A program made the position numbers and the translations under genes. From assembly GCF_001541095.1 (NCBI RefSeq), contig NZ_LMXH01000002.1, positions 448,671 to 512,670 on the forward strand: 64,000 bases of DNA. Direction: 5' to 3'. This DNA comes from Paenibacillus sp. FJAT-26967. GTDB lineage: Bacteria; Bacillota; Bacilli; Paenibacillales; NBRC-103111. Positions 42,907-51,898 of the stretch are shown here, piece by piece. Each line of letters opens with the position of its first letter. The first letter of the stretch is position 1. Below the pieces are notes generated by a model that saw nothing but the letters and a program-made list of their open reading frames with translations, had not been told where the DNA came from and did no database searches.

Positions 42907-44004
42907 ATGAATCGTTTATTGCTTGTTTGGGTGGATCATTATACGGAATATGGGAGTAGACTGGAGCAATTTGTGCGTACTTCTGAGTACAGGGACAAGC
43001 TTGAGATCCGCTTGTTTACCCAATTGAATTATGCCAGTCAATGCTTGAAGGAAGCAGATCCAAACCGCTGTATGCTGGTATGCTCGGAAGCGTTCAGAGA
43101 AGCTGTGCTAGCTTCCGCTGAGCAGTTTCCCTGTATGCATATCTATGTATCCGACGATAAGAATCGGAGCTCAGCCCACGCTGGAACTTTGATTTACCGG
43201 TACCAACCGCTCCGGTCTTTGCTGATGGAACTTATGCTGCGGCAGACTGAGTACGTAGGGAACCCTGTCTCGATTCCATTCGGAGGCAGATCGACTAGGA
43301 TCGTATCCTTGTATTCAAGTGTCGGGGGATACGGTAAGAGTGTTACAGCGCTTAATATGGCTGCCGTCCTGTCATCGCAGCATAAAAGCGTTCTATACCT
43401 CACATTGGAGACTGTTAGCGCATCGAGCCTGCTTCTGCAAGATGGCAGGACAGATTCTTTCTCAAGGCTTCTATATTTGATGAAAAAATCCCCTGAGACA
43501 ATAGCCGCCTGCGTCGACACCCTTAAAAGCCGCCACCCGGCATATGGATTCGATTACTTGATGCCCCTGCCGAATATCCATGAAGCAGATGAATTATCCG
43601 CGGACGATGTCGGAAGTTTGCTAGCCGGAATCAGGGGCAACGGCAGTTTTGACTACGTTATATTGGACCTGGACAGCTCGGTCCATCCGCGCAATGAACA
43701 CGCATTGTCTATCAGCGATACTGTGATTTGGCTGGTGGCAGACGATCTGTACGGTCTGAACAAGACGAGACAGATGAAGAACATCGCAGGAGTAGAGGAC
43801 AAAACTCGTTTTGTTTTAAATAAATACACAGGTTCGACAGGGAATGATATGGAGTCATTCGGGGTTTCCCTATACGGAAAACTGCCTTACATTCCAGAGT
43901 GGAAGACGATTACAGAGCCAACTGCCTGGGTCAATGAACCGGTGTTTACGGATGGTGTAAACAGACTGGTGCAGAGCCTTTTGCAAGGAGCTGAATTCAA
44001 TTGA
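42907..44004 (+). CDS. CpaE/TadZ-like P-loop ATPase
   Basis: A 365-residue protein with a receiver-like N-terminal part (1-120) and a MinD/ParA-type ATPase domain. The deviant Walker A is SVGGYGKSVTALN (about 137-149); Walker B is YVILDLDSS. In Tad systems CpaE/TadZ places the pilus machine in the cell. AAGGAG precedes the ATG. The next gene, cpaF, starts two bases after its stop. Confidence 0.85.
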   Translation: MNRLLLVWVDHYTEYGSRLEQFVRTSEYRDKLEIRLFTQLNYASQCLKEADPNRCMLVCSEAFREAVLASAEQFPCMHIYVSDDKNRSSAHAGTLIYRYQPLRSLLMELMLRQTEYVGNPVSIPFGGRSTRIVSLYSSVGGYGKSVTALNMAAVLSSQHKSVLYLTLETVSASSLLLQDGRTDSFSRLLYLMKKSPETIAACVDTLKSRHPAYGFDYLMPLPNIHEADELSADDVGSLLAGIRGNGSFDYVILDLDSSVHPRNEHALSISDTVIWLVADDLYGLNKTRQMKNIAGVEDKTRFVLNKYTGSTGNDMESFGVSLYGKLPYIPEWKTITEPTAWVNEPVFTDGVNRLVQSLLQGAEFN

Positions 44005-44005
44005 C

Positions 44006-45262
44006 ATGATGGAAGAATGGGTCCGTTCGTTCAAAGAACAAATAAATTTCCGGTTAGATCCCACACAAGCCACATCAGATGATGAATTAATGAATTTGGT
44101 AGAGGAGGTGGTGCTGGAGGGAACAAAAAACGGTGAATTGACAGCGGGGCAGAAGTGGGAGATGGTCCATCGAATCTATCACTCGTATCGAGGATTAGAC
44201 GTACTTCAGCCGCTTATTGACGATCCCACCATTACAGAAATTATGATCAACAGCCACCGGGAAATTTTTATCGAACGGGACGGGCAGATAAGCCGCAATG
44301 ATACGGAATTTGAAAGCCGGGAGAGGCTGGAAGACATCATCCAGTCAATTGTGGCCAAAGTGAACCGGACCGTCAATGAAATGTCTCCGATTGTGGATGC
44401 CCGGCTTCAGGACGGCTCACGTGTGAATGTCGTTTTACCGCCCGTTGCACTTAAGGGACCCACGATGACGATCCGTAAATTTTCTGCAAATCCGCTGACA
44501 ATGGAGAGTCTGATCGTACGCAGGGCATTGAGCGAACAAGCTGCCGAGCTTTTGCAGGTTCTTGTTCAATCGAAATTTAATCTGTTTATCGGAGGCGGCA
44601 CAGGGTCCGGCAAAACGACTTTTCTTAATGCATTGTCCCAGTGGATTCCGGAGGAGGAACGAATCATAACGATTGAAGACTCAGCCGAGCTTCAAATCCG
44701 AACTGTACCTAACCTTGTCAGTCTTGAGACGCGCAATGCCAATACGGAGGGCAAAGGTGAAATCGGAATCCGGGATCTTATCCGCTCCTCACTGCGTATG
44801 CGGCCTAACCGCATTATTGTGGGAGAGGTCCGGGGAGCAGAGGCGATTGAGATGCTGTCCGCAATGAATACTGGTCATGATGGAAGTTTATCAACCGGAC
44901 ATGCGAATACCAGTCAGGACATGCTCACCCGGCTTGAAACGATGGTACTGAGCGGAGCAGAGCTGCCGGTGGAGGTAATCCGTAAGCAGATCTCATCTGC
45001 AATTGACATCATGGTTCATCTGACGCGCATGCGGGACAAATCCCGCAAAGTAACCGAAATCAGCGAAGTCGCCGGACTGAGCAAGGGAGAAGTGATACTG
45101 AATCCGCTTTTCGTTTTTGATGACCGAGGAGAGGACGCAGACGGCAAAGTTATCGGTGAATTGATTTACACGGGCAATCCGCTTATCAACGACAGGAAAT
45201 GCCGCATGGCAGGAGTGCGGGTGCCTGATTGGCTTCGGATCGGGGAGGGGGTGTCCTCATGA
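44006..45262 (+). CDS. cpaF: Pilus assembly ATPase CpaF/TadA
   Basis: A 418-residue secretion ATPase of the VirB11/TadA branch, driving pilin assembly at the inner face of the membrane. Walker A GGGTGSGKTT lies near 198-207, the Asp/His boxes are within TIEDSAELQI and GHANTSQDMLTRLE, and VGEVRGAEA is present. Two adjacent ATG codons start the gene. Its stop overlaps the tadB start (ATGA), indicating coupled synthesis with the platform protein. Confidence 0.95.
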   Translation: MMEEWVRSFKEQINFRLDPTQATSDDELMNLVEEVVLEGTKNGELTAGQKWEMVHRIYHSYRGLDVLQPLIDDPTITEIMINSHREIFIERDGQISRNDTEFESRERLEDIIQSIVAKVNRTVNEMSPIVDARLQDGSRVNVVLPPVALKGPTMTIRKFSANPLTMESLIVRRALSEQAAELLQVLVQSKFNLFIGGGTGSGKTTFLNALSQWIPEEERIITIEDSAELQIRTVPNLVSLETRNANTEGKGEIGIRDLIRSSLRMRPNRIIVGEVRGAEAIEMLSAMNTGHDGSLSTGHANTSQDMLTRLETMVLSGAELPVEVIRKQISSAIDIMVHLTRMRDKSRKVTEISEVAGLSKGEVILNPLFVFDDRGEDADGKVIGELIYTGNPLINDRKCRMAGVRVPDWLRIGEGVSS

Positions 45263-46251
45263 AAATCATTACGGCTGCAGCTTTAATCGGCTTTGGAATT
45301 TGGCTGATATATTGTATCGCAGACAAAAAGAAGAAGCTCAGTGAATCTGGGATCGTAGAGGAAGGAACACATGTCCGGAAGAAAGAAGCGGCTAACGAAG
45401 GGATGAGCATTTCCAATAGAAGCCGACTTATTAATTTTGGCCGCAGCAAGCGGGAACAGCTTCCAGAAGAATCATCGAAGTCTGGACGAAGCGCTGCCAT
45501 AAGAAATAGTCTGACTGATTACGGTATATACCAAATGTCGCCTAAAGAACAGGCGTTCACAATTGGAATTACAGGACTCGTATTTGCAGGAGTAAGTTTT
45601 ATTTTCTATAAGCAGCCGCTGTTGTCGCTGGTAGGCTTACTATTCGGATTGCTTATGCCCCGATTCCGGCGAATTCGGCTAATGCATCTGAGAAAGGAGA
45701 GGCTTAACCAACAGTTCAAGCAAGCTCTTTACTGCATGTCCACCTCACTGTCGGCAGGAAGATCAGTAGAAAGCGCTTTTCGTGAAACCTGGAAAGATTT
45801 GAAGCTGCTTTATCCCGATCCTAATTGCCCGATCGTTCTGGAGTTCGAAGTCATCGTTCGCAGACTCGATAATGGTGAACCTATTGAGAAGGCGGTTGCA
45901 GATTTTGCATATAGAGCCGGCACAGAAGATATCTCCAATTTCGCTGATGTGTTTGTGACTTGCAAGCGTACAGGAGGAAACCTTGTAGAAGTGATCAGGC
46001 GCACCGCCGCAATTATCGGAGATAAACTTGAGATTGTGCAGGATATTTCTGTACTCGTTGCCCAGAAAAAATTCGAGTCCCGCATTTTATTGGCGGCTCC
46101 CATTGCCATGGTAGCGGTTCTGAGCTTCAGTTCACCGGATTATATGGCTCCGCTATACAGCGGTATCGGTCCATTGATCATGACGGGTGGTTTGTTTGTT
46201 CTAGCCGCATGCTTTTGGCTTATTACCAAAATCATGGATATAAAGGTGTGA
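45259..46251 (+). CDS. tadB: Tad platform protein TadB
   Basis: A 330-residue inner-membrane protein with an N-terminal helix, a pair of helices near 95-140, a T2SS-F domain (with LNQQFKQALYCMSTSLSAGRSVESAF) and C-terminal helices. It forms the base on which the pilus is assembled, together with TadC. The ATG at 45259 overlaps the cpaF stop and is preceded by GGGGAGGGGGTG; an in-frame ATG-like start 30 bases upstream is inside cpaF and less likely. Confidence 0.9.
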   Translation: MKIITAAALIGFGIWLIYCIADKKKKLSESGIVEEGTHVRKKEAANEGMSISNRSRLINFGRSKREQLPEESSKSGRSAAIRNSLTDYGIYQMSPKEQAFTIGITGLVFAGVSFIFYKQPLLSLVGLLFGLLMPRFRRIRLMHLRKERLNQQFKQALYCMSTSLSAGRSVESAFRETWKDLKLLYPDPNCPIVLEFEVIVRRLDNGEPIEKAVADFAYRAGTEDISNFADVFVTCKRTGGNLVEVIRRTAAIIGDKLEIVQDISVLVAQKKFESRILLAAPIAMVAVLSFSSPDYMAPLYSGIGPLIMTGGLFVLAACFWLITKIMDIKV

Positions 46252-46255
46252 ACAT

Positions 46256-47128
46256 ATGCTCCTGCTTGTATTACTGGCTATTGCATCAGTGCTGGCTCTC
46301 GTTGTCCTGCAGATAGCTGGACGACATAGGTATACCGCTTCTCAGGGGGAACGTTCTTATCCCCTCCGCTTTCCAAGGCTTGCCCCCGCAGGTTTGTATG
46401 CGGTAGAGAAGGGCAGGGTGATGGAGCGATTTCCGGAAGTGGCCGCTCGCATTATGCAGCGGATCTCGGCCTTGCACGGGTTTAAGGATACTCTTGTGCA
46501 TGCCAAATCTGCGATTGGGGAGATGATCCTGTCCGCACTATTTGTTCTTCTGGGATGCAGTATTCTCGGTATGGCAGCCGGAGGAGACCCAGCCGTTGCT
46601 TTGCTGGGCTTACTAGGAGCATGCTTGACGCCGGTAATCTTGATTAATCAGATGGACCGGCAAGTCAAAAAACGCAAACGCGATATTATTATGGAGCTTC
46701 CGGAAGTGCTTAGCAAAATGATTCTGCTCATTAATGCCGGAGAAACCGTTCAAAAAGCACTTAGCCGCTGTGTAGACAGCAGTCGCCTTGCCACCTCTGC
46801 CTTGCAGGTGGAGCTAGTTCAAGCTGCGCGTGAACTCGAAATGAATGCATCATTGCCTAAAGTGATGGAAGATCTGAATAAACGCTGCGCCATGCAGGAA
46901 ATTGCGCTTTTTACTACGACAATTCTGCTCAATTACAGACGCGGAGGGGAAGATTTTCTGGTGGCTCTGCGCTCGTTGTCCAAAGAACTGTGGGACCGAC
47001 GAAAAGCTGAATCCCGGAAACTGGGAGAAGAAGCATCCTCCAAGCTTGTCATTCCGATGGTGCTCATCTTCGTAGTTGTGATGGTAGTCGTGGCGGCTCC
47101 GGCGATGTTGTCTATGAACAGCAGCTAA
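46256..47128 (+). CDS. tadC: Tad platform protein TadC
   Basis: A 290-residue membrane protein with an N-terminal helix, a central helix pair and a T2SS-F domain (LPEVLSKMILLINAGETVQKALSR). It ends in a hydrophobic helix. It follows tadB by four bases and presumably forms the heteromeric platform with it. AGGTGTG precedes the ATG. Confidence 0.9.
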   Translation: MLLLVLLAIASVLALVVLQIAGRHRYTASQGERSYPLRFPRLAPAGLYAVEKGRVMERFPEVAARIMQRISALHGFKDTLVHAKSAIGEMILSALFVLLGCSILGMAAGGDPAVALLGLLGACLTPVILINQMDRQVKKRKRDIIMELPEVLSKMILLINAGETVQKALSRCVDSSRLATSALQVELVQAARELEMNASLPKVMEDLNKRCAMQEIALFTTTILLNYRRGGEDFLVALRSLSKELWDRRKAESRKLGEEASSKLVIPMVLIFVVVMVVVAAPAMLSMNSS

Positions 47129-47188
47129 GGGATAAATCTTTGGTCACTGTATACCAACTTATTTTATAAATGATGGAGGAAAGTGAGT

Positions 47189-47389
47189 ATGAAACCATGG
47201 TTATTGAAATTTTGGAACGACGAGGAAGGTCTTGGCACGCTGGAAATTTTATTGATCGTCGCAGTGCTGATTGCGATTGCGGTAATTTTCAGGAAATGGA
47301 TTATCAAATGGTTTAACGACCTGATTGGCAAAGCTGGTGAAAGCTTTGATAAAACGGGAACTGATTCTGAAATCAAATCTCCGACATGA
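47189..47389 (+). CDS. Flp-type pilin-like protein
   Basis: A 66-residue type IVb pilin candidate. A short positively/negatively charged leader is followed by EEG-LGTLE and a hydrophobic helix (LLIVAVLIAIAVIF). The prepilin cleavage would fall after the Gly, leaving Glu at position 5, as required. A basic/aromatic stretch and a hydrophilic tail follow. GGAGG nine bases upstream selects the ATG at 47189 over a GTG at 47183. It is probably the major pilin. The stop overlaps the next start (ATGA). Confidence 0.85.
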   Translation: MKPWLLKFWNDEEGLGTLEILLIVAVLIAIAVIFRKWIIKWFNDLIGKAGESFDKTGTDSEIKSPT

Positions 47390-48387
47390 TTGCTTCGTAT
47401 TCAAGAAGAGCCAGATTTGATGTATTTATAAGAGAAGATCGAGGGAATTTTACGTTAGAAGCATCCCTGATCTTTCCGTTTATTCTGATTTCGACCTTAA
47501 TCCTGATTGTATTCGGTCTTTATGTATACAATCAGGTTGTCATTCATCAGACGGCGGGGATTTCCTCTGAACGGGCGGCCTTTGTATGGGATAACAGCTC
47601 CAAGGACCCGCTAACAGGAGCTTTTGTGCCGGGCAGGCATGATGGACTTTACTGGCGGTTAACGCAGGATGCTGCTCTTGGTATTTTTGGCTATGGAGGC
47701 GCTGACTCCACCATTGAAGTTCCCGGAGGATCCGGGGCAAGCGGACCTGCCGGTAAATTATCCAGAACTGCATCGCTGCTGCCAGGAGGCGTTAAAGGTA
47801 ATATGAATTATACTAACCGAATCTGGTCACGTATCATATCTGCCGACCTGGAAGAATCATTCAAAATCCAGTCATTTCTGCCTGGCGGAATTATTCGTGA
47901 AAAAGTCGATGGCCAGGGTGCGTCCCATGTTGTAGATCCTGTTGAGCTGATCCGGACCGTTGATCTAACCAGGACGTATGTGCCTGCTCTTAAGAATCGG
48001 ATTTCAGCTGCAAGGGCTAAGGAGGTGCTTGTTGAGCCTGGGGCCGTACAGATTCCCGATCAAGGCGTACTAAGCAGCGAGGCCCAAGCCAGAGCTTACA
48101 TAAAGAAGTTGGTCAGCGGTACGGAGAAGCCCATCACAACAGCAGAAGGAGATGTAAGAAATGTCGACGCGCTTGATGCAAGCGGAACGGCGCATCAAGC
48201 GTATTACACGTTCACAGATAAAGGATTGCGCGAGCAGATGAAGAAGGATATTTCACTAAAAAATACAGGGAACGAAGTTAAGGGGATTGTCTGGCATTTT
48301 TTCAAAAACAAATCGGCAAGCAAGCCTTCTAAAGCTCTTCTTCAAGAACTTGCGGCGAACGGGATCGCGGTTATTTTTCATGAATAA
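47386..48387 (+). CDS. TadE-like pseudopilin, 333 residues
   Basis: A 333-residue protein with a prepilin-like N-terminus: basic leader, then RG-NFTLEASLIFPFIL, with Glu at +5 after the cleavage Gly. One membrane helix is followed by a large extracellular part rich in Gly, Ser and Thr. TadE-like proteins are minor pilins or assembly factors. It is coupled to the pilin gene by a 4-base overlap. The extracellular domain is not recognised. Confidence 0.8.
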   Translation: MIASYSRRARFDVFIREDRGNFTLEASLIFPFILISTLILIVFGLYVYNQVVIHQTAGISSERAAFVWDNSSKDPLTGAFVPGRHDGLYWRLTQDAALGIFGYGGADSTIEVPGGSGASGPAGKLSRTASLLPGGVKGNMNYTNRIWSRIISADLEESFKIQSFLPGGIIREKVDGQGASHVVDPVELIRTVDLTRTYVPALKNRISAARAKEVLVEPGAVQIPDQGVLSSEAQARAYIKKLVSGTEKPITTAEGDVRNVDALDASGTAHQAYYTFTDKGLREQMKKDISLKNTGNEVKGIVWHFFKNKSASKPSKALLQELAANGIAVIFHE

Positions 48388-48437
48388 CGCTGTGGACAGA
48401 AGTTGTTGACAAGACGTATCCAGAGGAGAGAGGGCAT

Positions 48438-50708
48438 GTGTTTTGGAGAAAACTGTATAGGGCTGAAAGCGGCACGGTTTCCATTTACCTCATTCTTATT
48501 ATTGTCCCTATTTTTTTCATTCAGGCGGTTTTGATAGATTATGCCCGTGTGAAAGCTGCCGAAAGAGAGGCAGCGACGGCTGCAAGGGCAGCGATACGCT
48601 CTGTACTGTCGGCCTACGATCAGGAATTAGCCGCCTATGGCTTGTTCGGCTTAACAGGTGAGACCAATGAATCAAGCGAATTATTTCATCATATTTTTAA
48701 GCAGAACTTGTCGGGTGCGAGTACAGGGGCTTTCTATAAGCTCCTGGACACACGGCCGGAACCAAATGGAGATACACTTGCTCCCCTATACACCTTGGCT
48801 AATCATACGGTTTTTGAAGGGCAAGTTCTAGACACGATGAAATATCAGGCTCCCATAGAATTTGCGCTCGAAATTGCAGATAAGCTTCAGAAGCCTGGTG
48901 CGGCCAAGACCATGGCAAATGGAGCGTTGTATGCGAAAGAAGCGGAGAAACTCGAGAGACTACTGAACAAAAGAGAAGAGGCCATGGATAAGGCATGGAA
49001 GGAAGTAGAAGCTCTGATAAAGAAGATTCGCTCAAGGTACAGTTCCTATCAGGCACGGATTACAGAGCTGAACCGTCTGGCTGAATTGATCGGGTTAAAC
49101 ACAGCGGAAGATGTAGCGGGTCGCATCAAAAATCTAGAGGTACAGATAAGTAGTTTATCCGCTTCTATGACAGATCTGAACCGTACGATTGCTGGGGCTT
49201 CAATGGCTGGACCTGAGGCGGCGGGAGCCATACAGGGTATGATGGAAAGCCTTAATTCGATGCAAATGCGGATGAATGAGCTTACTACAGACTTATCTAA
49301 GTGGAAGGAACTTCTGGACAACATCCTTAAATATGCTGCTCTGGTGGCGGTTATAAGAGCGGAGGTCGTAGATGATGACGAGTGGGCGCAAAACATGCAG
49401 AAAGATATACAGGAGCAGTTGCTCGAAGCTAAAAAAGCAAATGACGAATTAAATACAGAGCTTAAAAGGCTGTCAACCGGTCAAGCGGATGAACTCAAGG
49501 CTTTTGAGGCATTCAAAAGCATAAAAATCATCAGTGAGGATGAATTCCGGTTGTATCAGACGGGGATAGGCACAGGAGTTGCCCTGTTTAGCGGCTTCCG
49601 CAATAAGATAGAAACCATAAATGTCTACTCCAACAACCAGGCGGATGCCGCCCGGGCAGCTAACGAAGCCTACTTTGCTAAAATGGAGGAAACATACCAG
49701 CGCCAGCAGCAAATTGAAACGGAACGAAGTATACACAATGCCGGTGTCCGTCAAGAGAAGGAAAAGCAGCGGGGGAAGATACAGGCTGCCTTGGATAAAG
49801 CAAAGCAGGCGATGGGAAGCTGCAGCAAAGATCAGGAAGCGGGGCTGATCGTCGCACCTTACGAAAAGCTCGAAAGAGGCAGTAATGGTGGTTTGTATGC
49901 AAAATATATGAGTTTGAATGCTGTTGACCCTACAACCGGGACGAGCTCAACGTTTACGCTTGAGGGAAAGCCAGACGATGAAATTCAGCATTCAATGAGT
50001 CTTCTGGGTAAGCTCGGACAGCTCAGTGAAGGAATCCGTAATGAGGTTTTTATTAATGAATATGCGGTTTCACAGTTTAATTACCGAACCTTCGGAACAG
50101 AGAAAGATAACGGAGGGCAGTTAAAACCGATTCACGCCTTATCCGAACCGGCTGCACACAAACTTCCCAAACAAGAAGTGGAATATTTGCTGTACGGATT
50201 TGACTCCTGCATGAAGAATATTTCGGCTGCTTATGGCGAAATGTTTGCTTTCCGGTTTGCGGTACATATGGTTGAAGAATTAATGGACCCAAAGAAAGAA
50301 ATGCTTAATGCCGGCTCTCCGCTCCTGGTATTATTAACGGCCGCTGCAGAAGCGGGTGTACAAGCCCTCGAAGATATGAATGAGCTTACGGAAGGAAAGG
50401 CGGTGCCTATCACAAGTAAGCTGACCCCGTCGTTATTTACGTTTACCTATAAAGATTATCTCAGGGTCTTTCTCCTGCTTCACAGTAATGATAAGCGGCT
50501 CATGGCCCGTATGCAAAGTTTGATCGAAATCAACACGGATAAGCCGCTGGATAAAGCCGTTACCTATGTTCAAGGCACAGCGAATTCTTCTGTCTCTTTG
50601 TGGTTTCTTCCGGGTCTTATGAAGCTTGTAAACGGGACGGGGGTTTCTTCGTGCGAAGTGTCAGGTAACCGGTGCACGTTCCGGAGCCAGGTGGACTTAG
50701 CTTATTAA
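48438..50708 (+). CDS. Large Tad-associated protein (TadG/TadE-like N-terminus), 756 residues
   Basis: A 756-residue protein with a prepilin-like start, ESG-TVSIYLILIIVPIFF, but Tyr instead of Glu at +5, so processing is doubtful. The long extracellular region has coiled-coil stretches (about 160-330 and 410-460, many Lys/Glu/Gln/Ala), then a globular C-terminal part. GTG start at 48438 behind AGGAGAGAGGG. It is likely a surface or assembly component of the pilus. I recognise only the N-terminal class. Confidence 0.78.
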   Translation: MFWRKLYRAESGTVSIYLILIIVPIFFIQAVLIDYARVKAAEREAATAARAAIRSVLSAYDQELAAYGLFGLTGETNESSELFHHIFKQNLSGASTGAFYKLLDTRPEPNGDTLAPLYTLANHTVFEGQVLDTMKYQAPIEFALEIADKLQKPGAAKTMANGALYAKEAEKLERLLNKREEAMDKAWKEVEALIKKIRSRYSSYQARITELNRLAELIGLNTAEDVAGRIKNLEVQISSLSASMTDLNRTIAGASMAGPEAAGAIQGMMESLNSMQMRMNELTTDLSKWKELLDNILKYAALVAVIRAEVVDDDEWAQNMQKDIQEQLLEAKKANDELNTELKRLSTGQADELKAFEAFKSIKIISEDEFRLYQTGIGTGVALFSGFRNKIETINVYSNNQADAARAANEAYFAKMEETYQRQQQIETERSIHNAGVRQEKEKQRGKIQAALDKAKQAMGSCSKDQEAGLIVAPYEKLERGSNGGLYAKYMSLNAVDPTTGTSSTFTLEGKPDDEIQHSMSLLGKLGQLSEGIRNEVFINEYAVSQFNYRTFGTEKDNGGQLKPIHALSEPAAHKLPKQEVEYLLYGFDSCMKNISAAYGEMFAFRFAVHMVEELMDPKKEMLNAGSPLLVLLTAAAEAGVQALEDMNELTEGKAVPITSKLTPSLFTFTYKDYLRVFLLLHSNDKRLMARMQSLIEINTDKPLDKAVTYVQGTANSSVSLWFLPGLMKLVNGTGVSSCEVSGNRCTFRSQVDLAY

Positions 50709-50722
50709 AGGGGGTGGAGGGC

Positions 50723-51331
50723 TTGACCCTGCCGAAGAACGAAGAAGGGGGAATGGTGCTGGAAGCGGCTTTAATCCTGCCGATGTTCGTATCGTTTGTA
50801 ATTGCCCTGATTGTTTGTATTCAAATTTCGATAGCGGATATGGCCTTGCGCTCCGCAGTCGGTGAGTCTACGAAAGTATTGGCAGCTAATATGTACCCCG
50901 CAGAAACGCTTTATCAGCAGGCTTCACAGAGTGGAGTCCCTCTTTTGGATCATATTAAGACAATTAGAGACCGCGCGGCTCAAGCGGATGAATTTATTGA
51001 ATCTGTCGAGGCTTTTATCCCTGATCCCGTTGCAGGACTGATAGATTGGGTGCGGCAAATCGGTTCAAAGGCTGAAGGACAGGTTGATATGGCAGCAGAC
51101 AGTGTACTCAAGGATGCAATGAAGCCGGTTGTTTACAGTTTTGCAGATCCGGAAATTTTGAAGAAAGATCGCTTTCATGTAACGGGAGTAACACTTCCGA
51201 GCTTTGATAGCCAGGATCAGGTTTTTATCGGATTCGAGGTCGAATATGAATTCCCTCTTGCGGTTCCATTTTTCAGCCGGACATTAACTTTAAAAAAGAG
51301 AGCGCTGGAGCGGGTATGGCTCGGTGCATGA
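50723..51331 (+). CDS. TadE-like pseudopilin, 202 residues
   Basis: A 202-residue protein. Its N-terminus is EEGG-MVLEAALILPMF, with a cleavage Gly and Glu at +5, followed by one membrane helix. The extracellular part has no named domain. The TTG at 50723 follows GGGGGTGGAGG and the stop of the preceding gene; the frame upstream lies inside that gene and is rejected. It probably acts with the two larger TadE/TadG-like proteins. Confidence 0.8.
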   Translation: MTLPKNEEGGMVLEAALILPMFVSFVIALIVCIQISIADMALRSAVGESTKVLAANMYPAETLYQQASQSGVPLLDHIKTIRDRAAQADEFIESVEAFIPDPVAGLIDWVRQIGSKAEGQVDMAADSVLKDAMKPVVYSFADPEILKKDRFHVTGVTLPSFDSQDQVFIGFEVEYEFPLAVPFFSRTLTLKKRALERVWLGA

Positions 51332-51346
51332 CAGGAGAGAGAACGT

Positions 51347-51862
51347 GTGGAGCAGATCCTTCTTTCTTTGCTTATTCTGGGAGCTTTTGTAACGGATGTT
51401 CACAGATCGGTTATTCCCAATGTTCTAACTTGCGGCGGGATAGCGGCGGGTGTACTTTATCATGCGATCAGCGGAGGCTGGCAGGGTTTTGTTTACTCCA
51501 TATCGGGATTGGCGGCAGGATTTTTGCTTTTCTTAGTTTTGTATTTGATAGGTGCTCTGGGTGCGGGTGATGTGAAGCTATTCGCAGCGATAGGCGCATT
51601 AACCGGTACGGTATTTGTACTGGAGTGTACGGTTTACTCCCTTTTATTCGCAGGGGGAATTGGACTTGTTATCATGCTTGTGAAAAAAGATGCGAAGGCT
51701 AGAATATTCGGCTTATTCGGATATCTGGGAGCATTCGTGTTCATGAAGGATTTAACGGTGTGGAAAAATATCCGGACCGCAGACCAACTGAGATTCCCTT
51801 TTATGTATGCGGTTCTGCCAGGTGTTCTGACTGCTTATTTGTATGGAGAGGCGATCATATAA
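51347..51862 (+). CDS. Prepilin peptidase (CpaA/TadV type)
   Basis: A 171-residue polytopic aspartic protease. The two catalytic Asp residues are in TDVHRSVIPN (near 15) and GAGDVK (near 70). It cleaves the leaders of the pilin and TadE-like proteins at the cytoplasmic side. The GTG start follows AGGAGAG. It has the short form, without the methylase domain of type II prepilin peptidases. Confidence 0.9.
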   Translation: MEQILLSLLILGAFVTDVHRSVIPNVLTCGGIAAGVLYHAISGGWQGFVYSISGLAAGFLLFLVLYLIGALGAGDVKLFAAIGALTGTVFVLECTVYSLLFAGGIGLVIMLVKKDAKARIFGLFGYLGAFVFMKDLTVWKNIRTADQLRFPFMYAVLPGVLTAYLYGEAII

Positions 51863-51898
51863 GCTGCTTCAGATACTGTGCAAGGTGGAGGAATGAAG

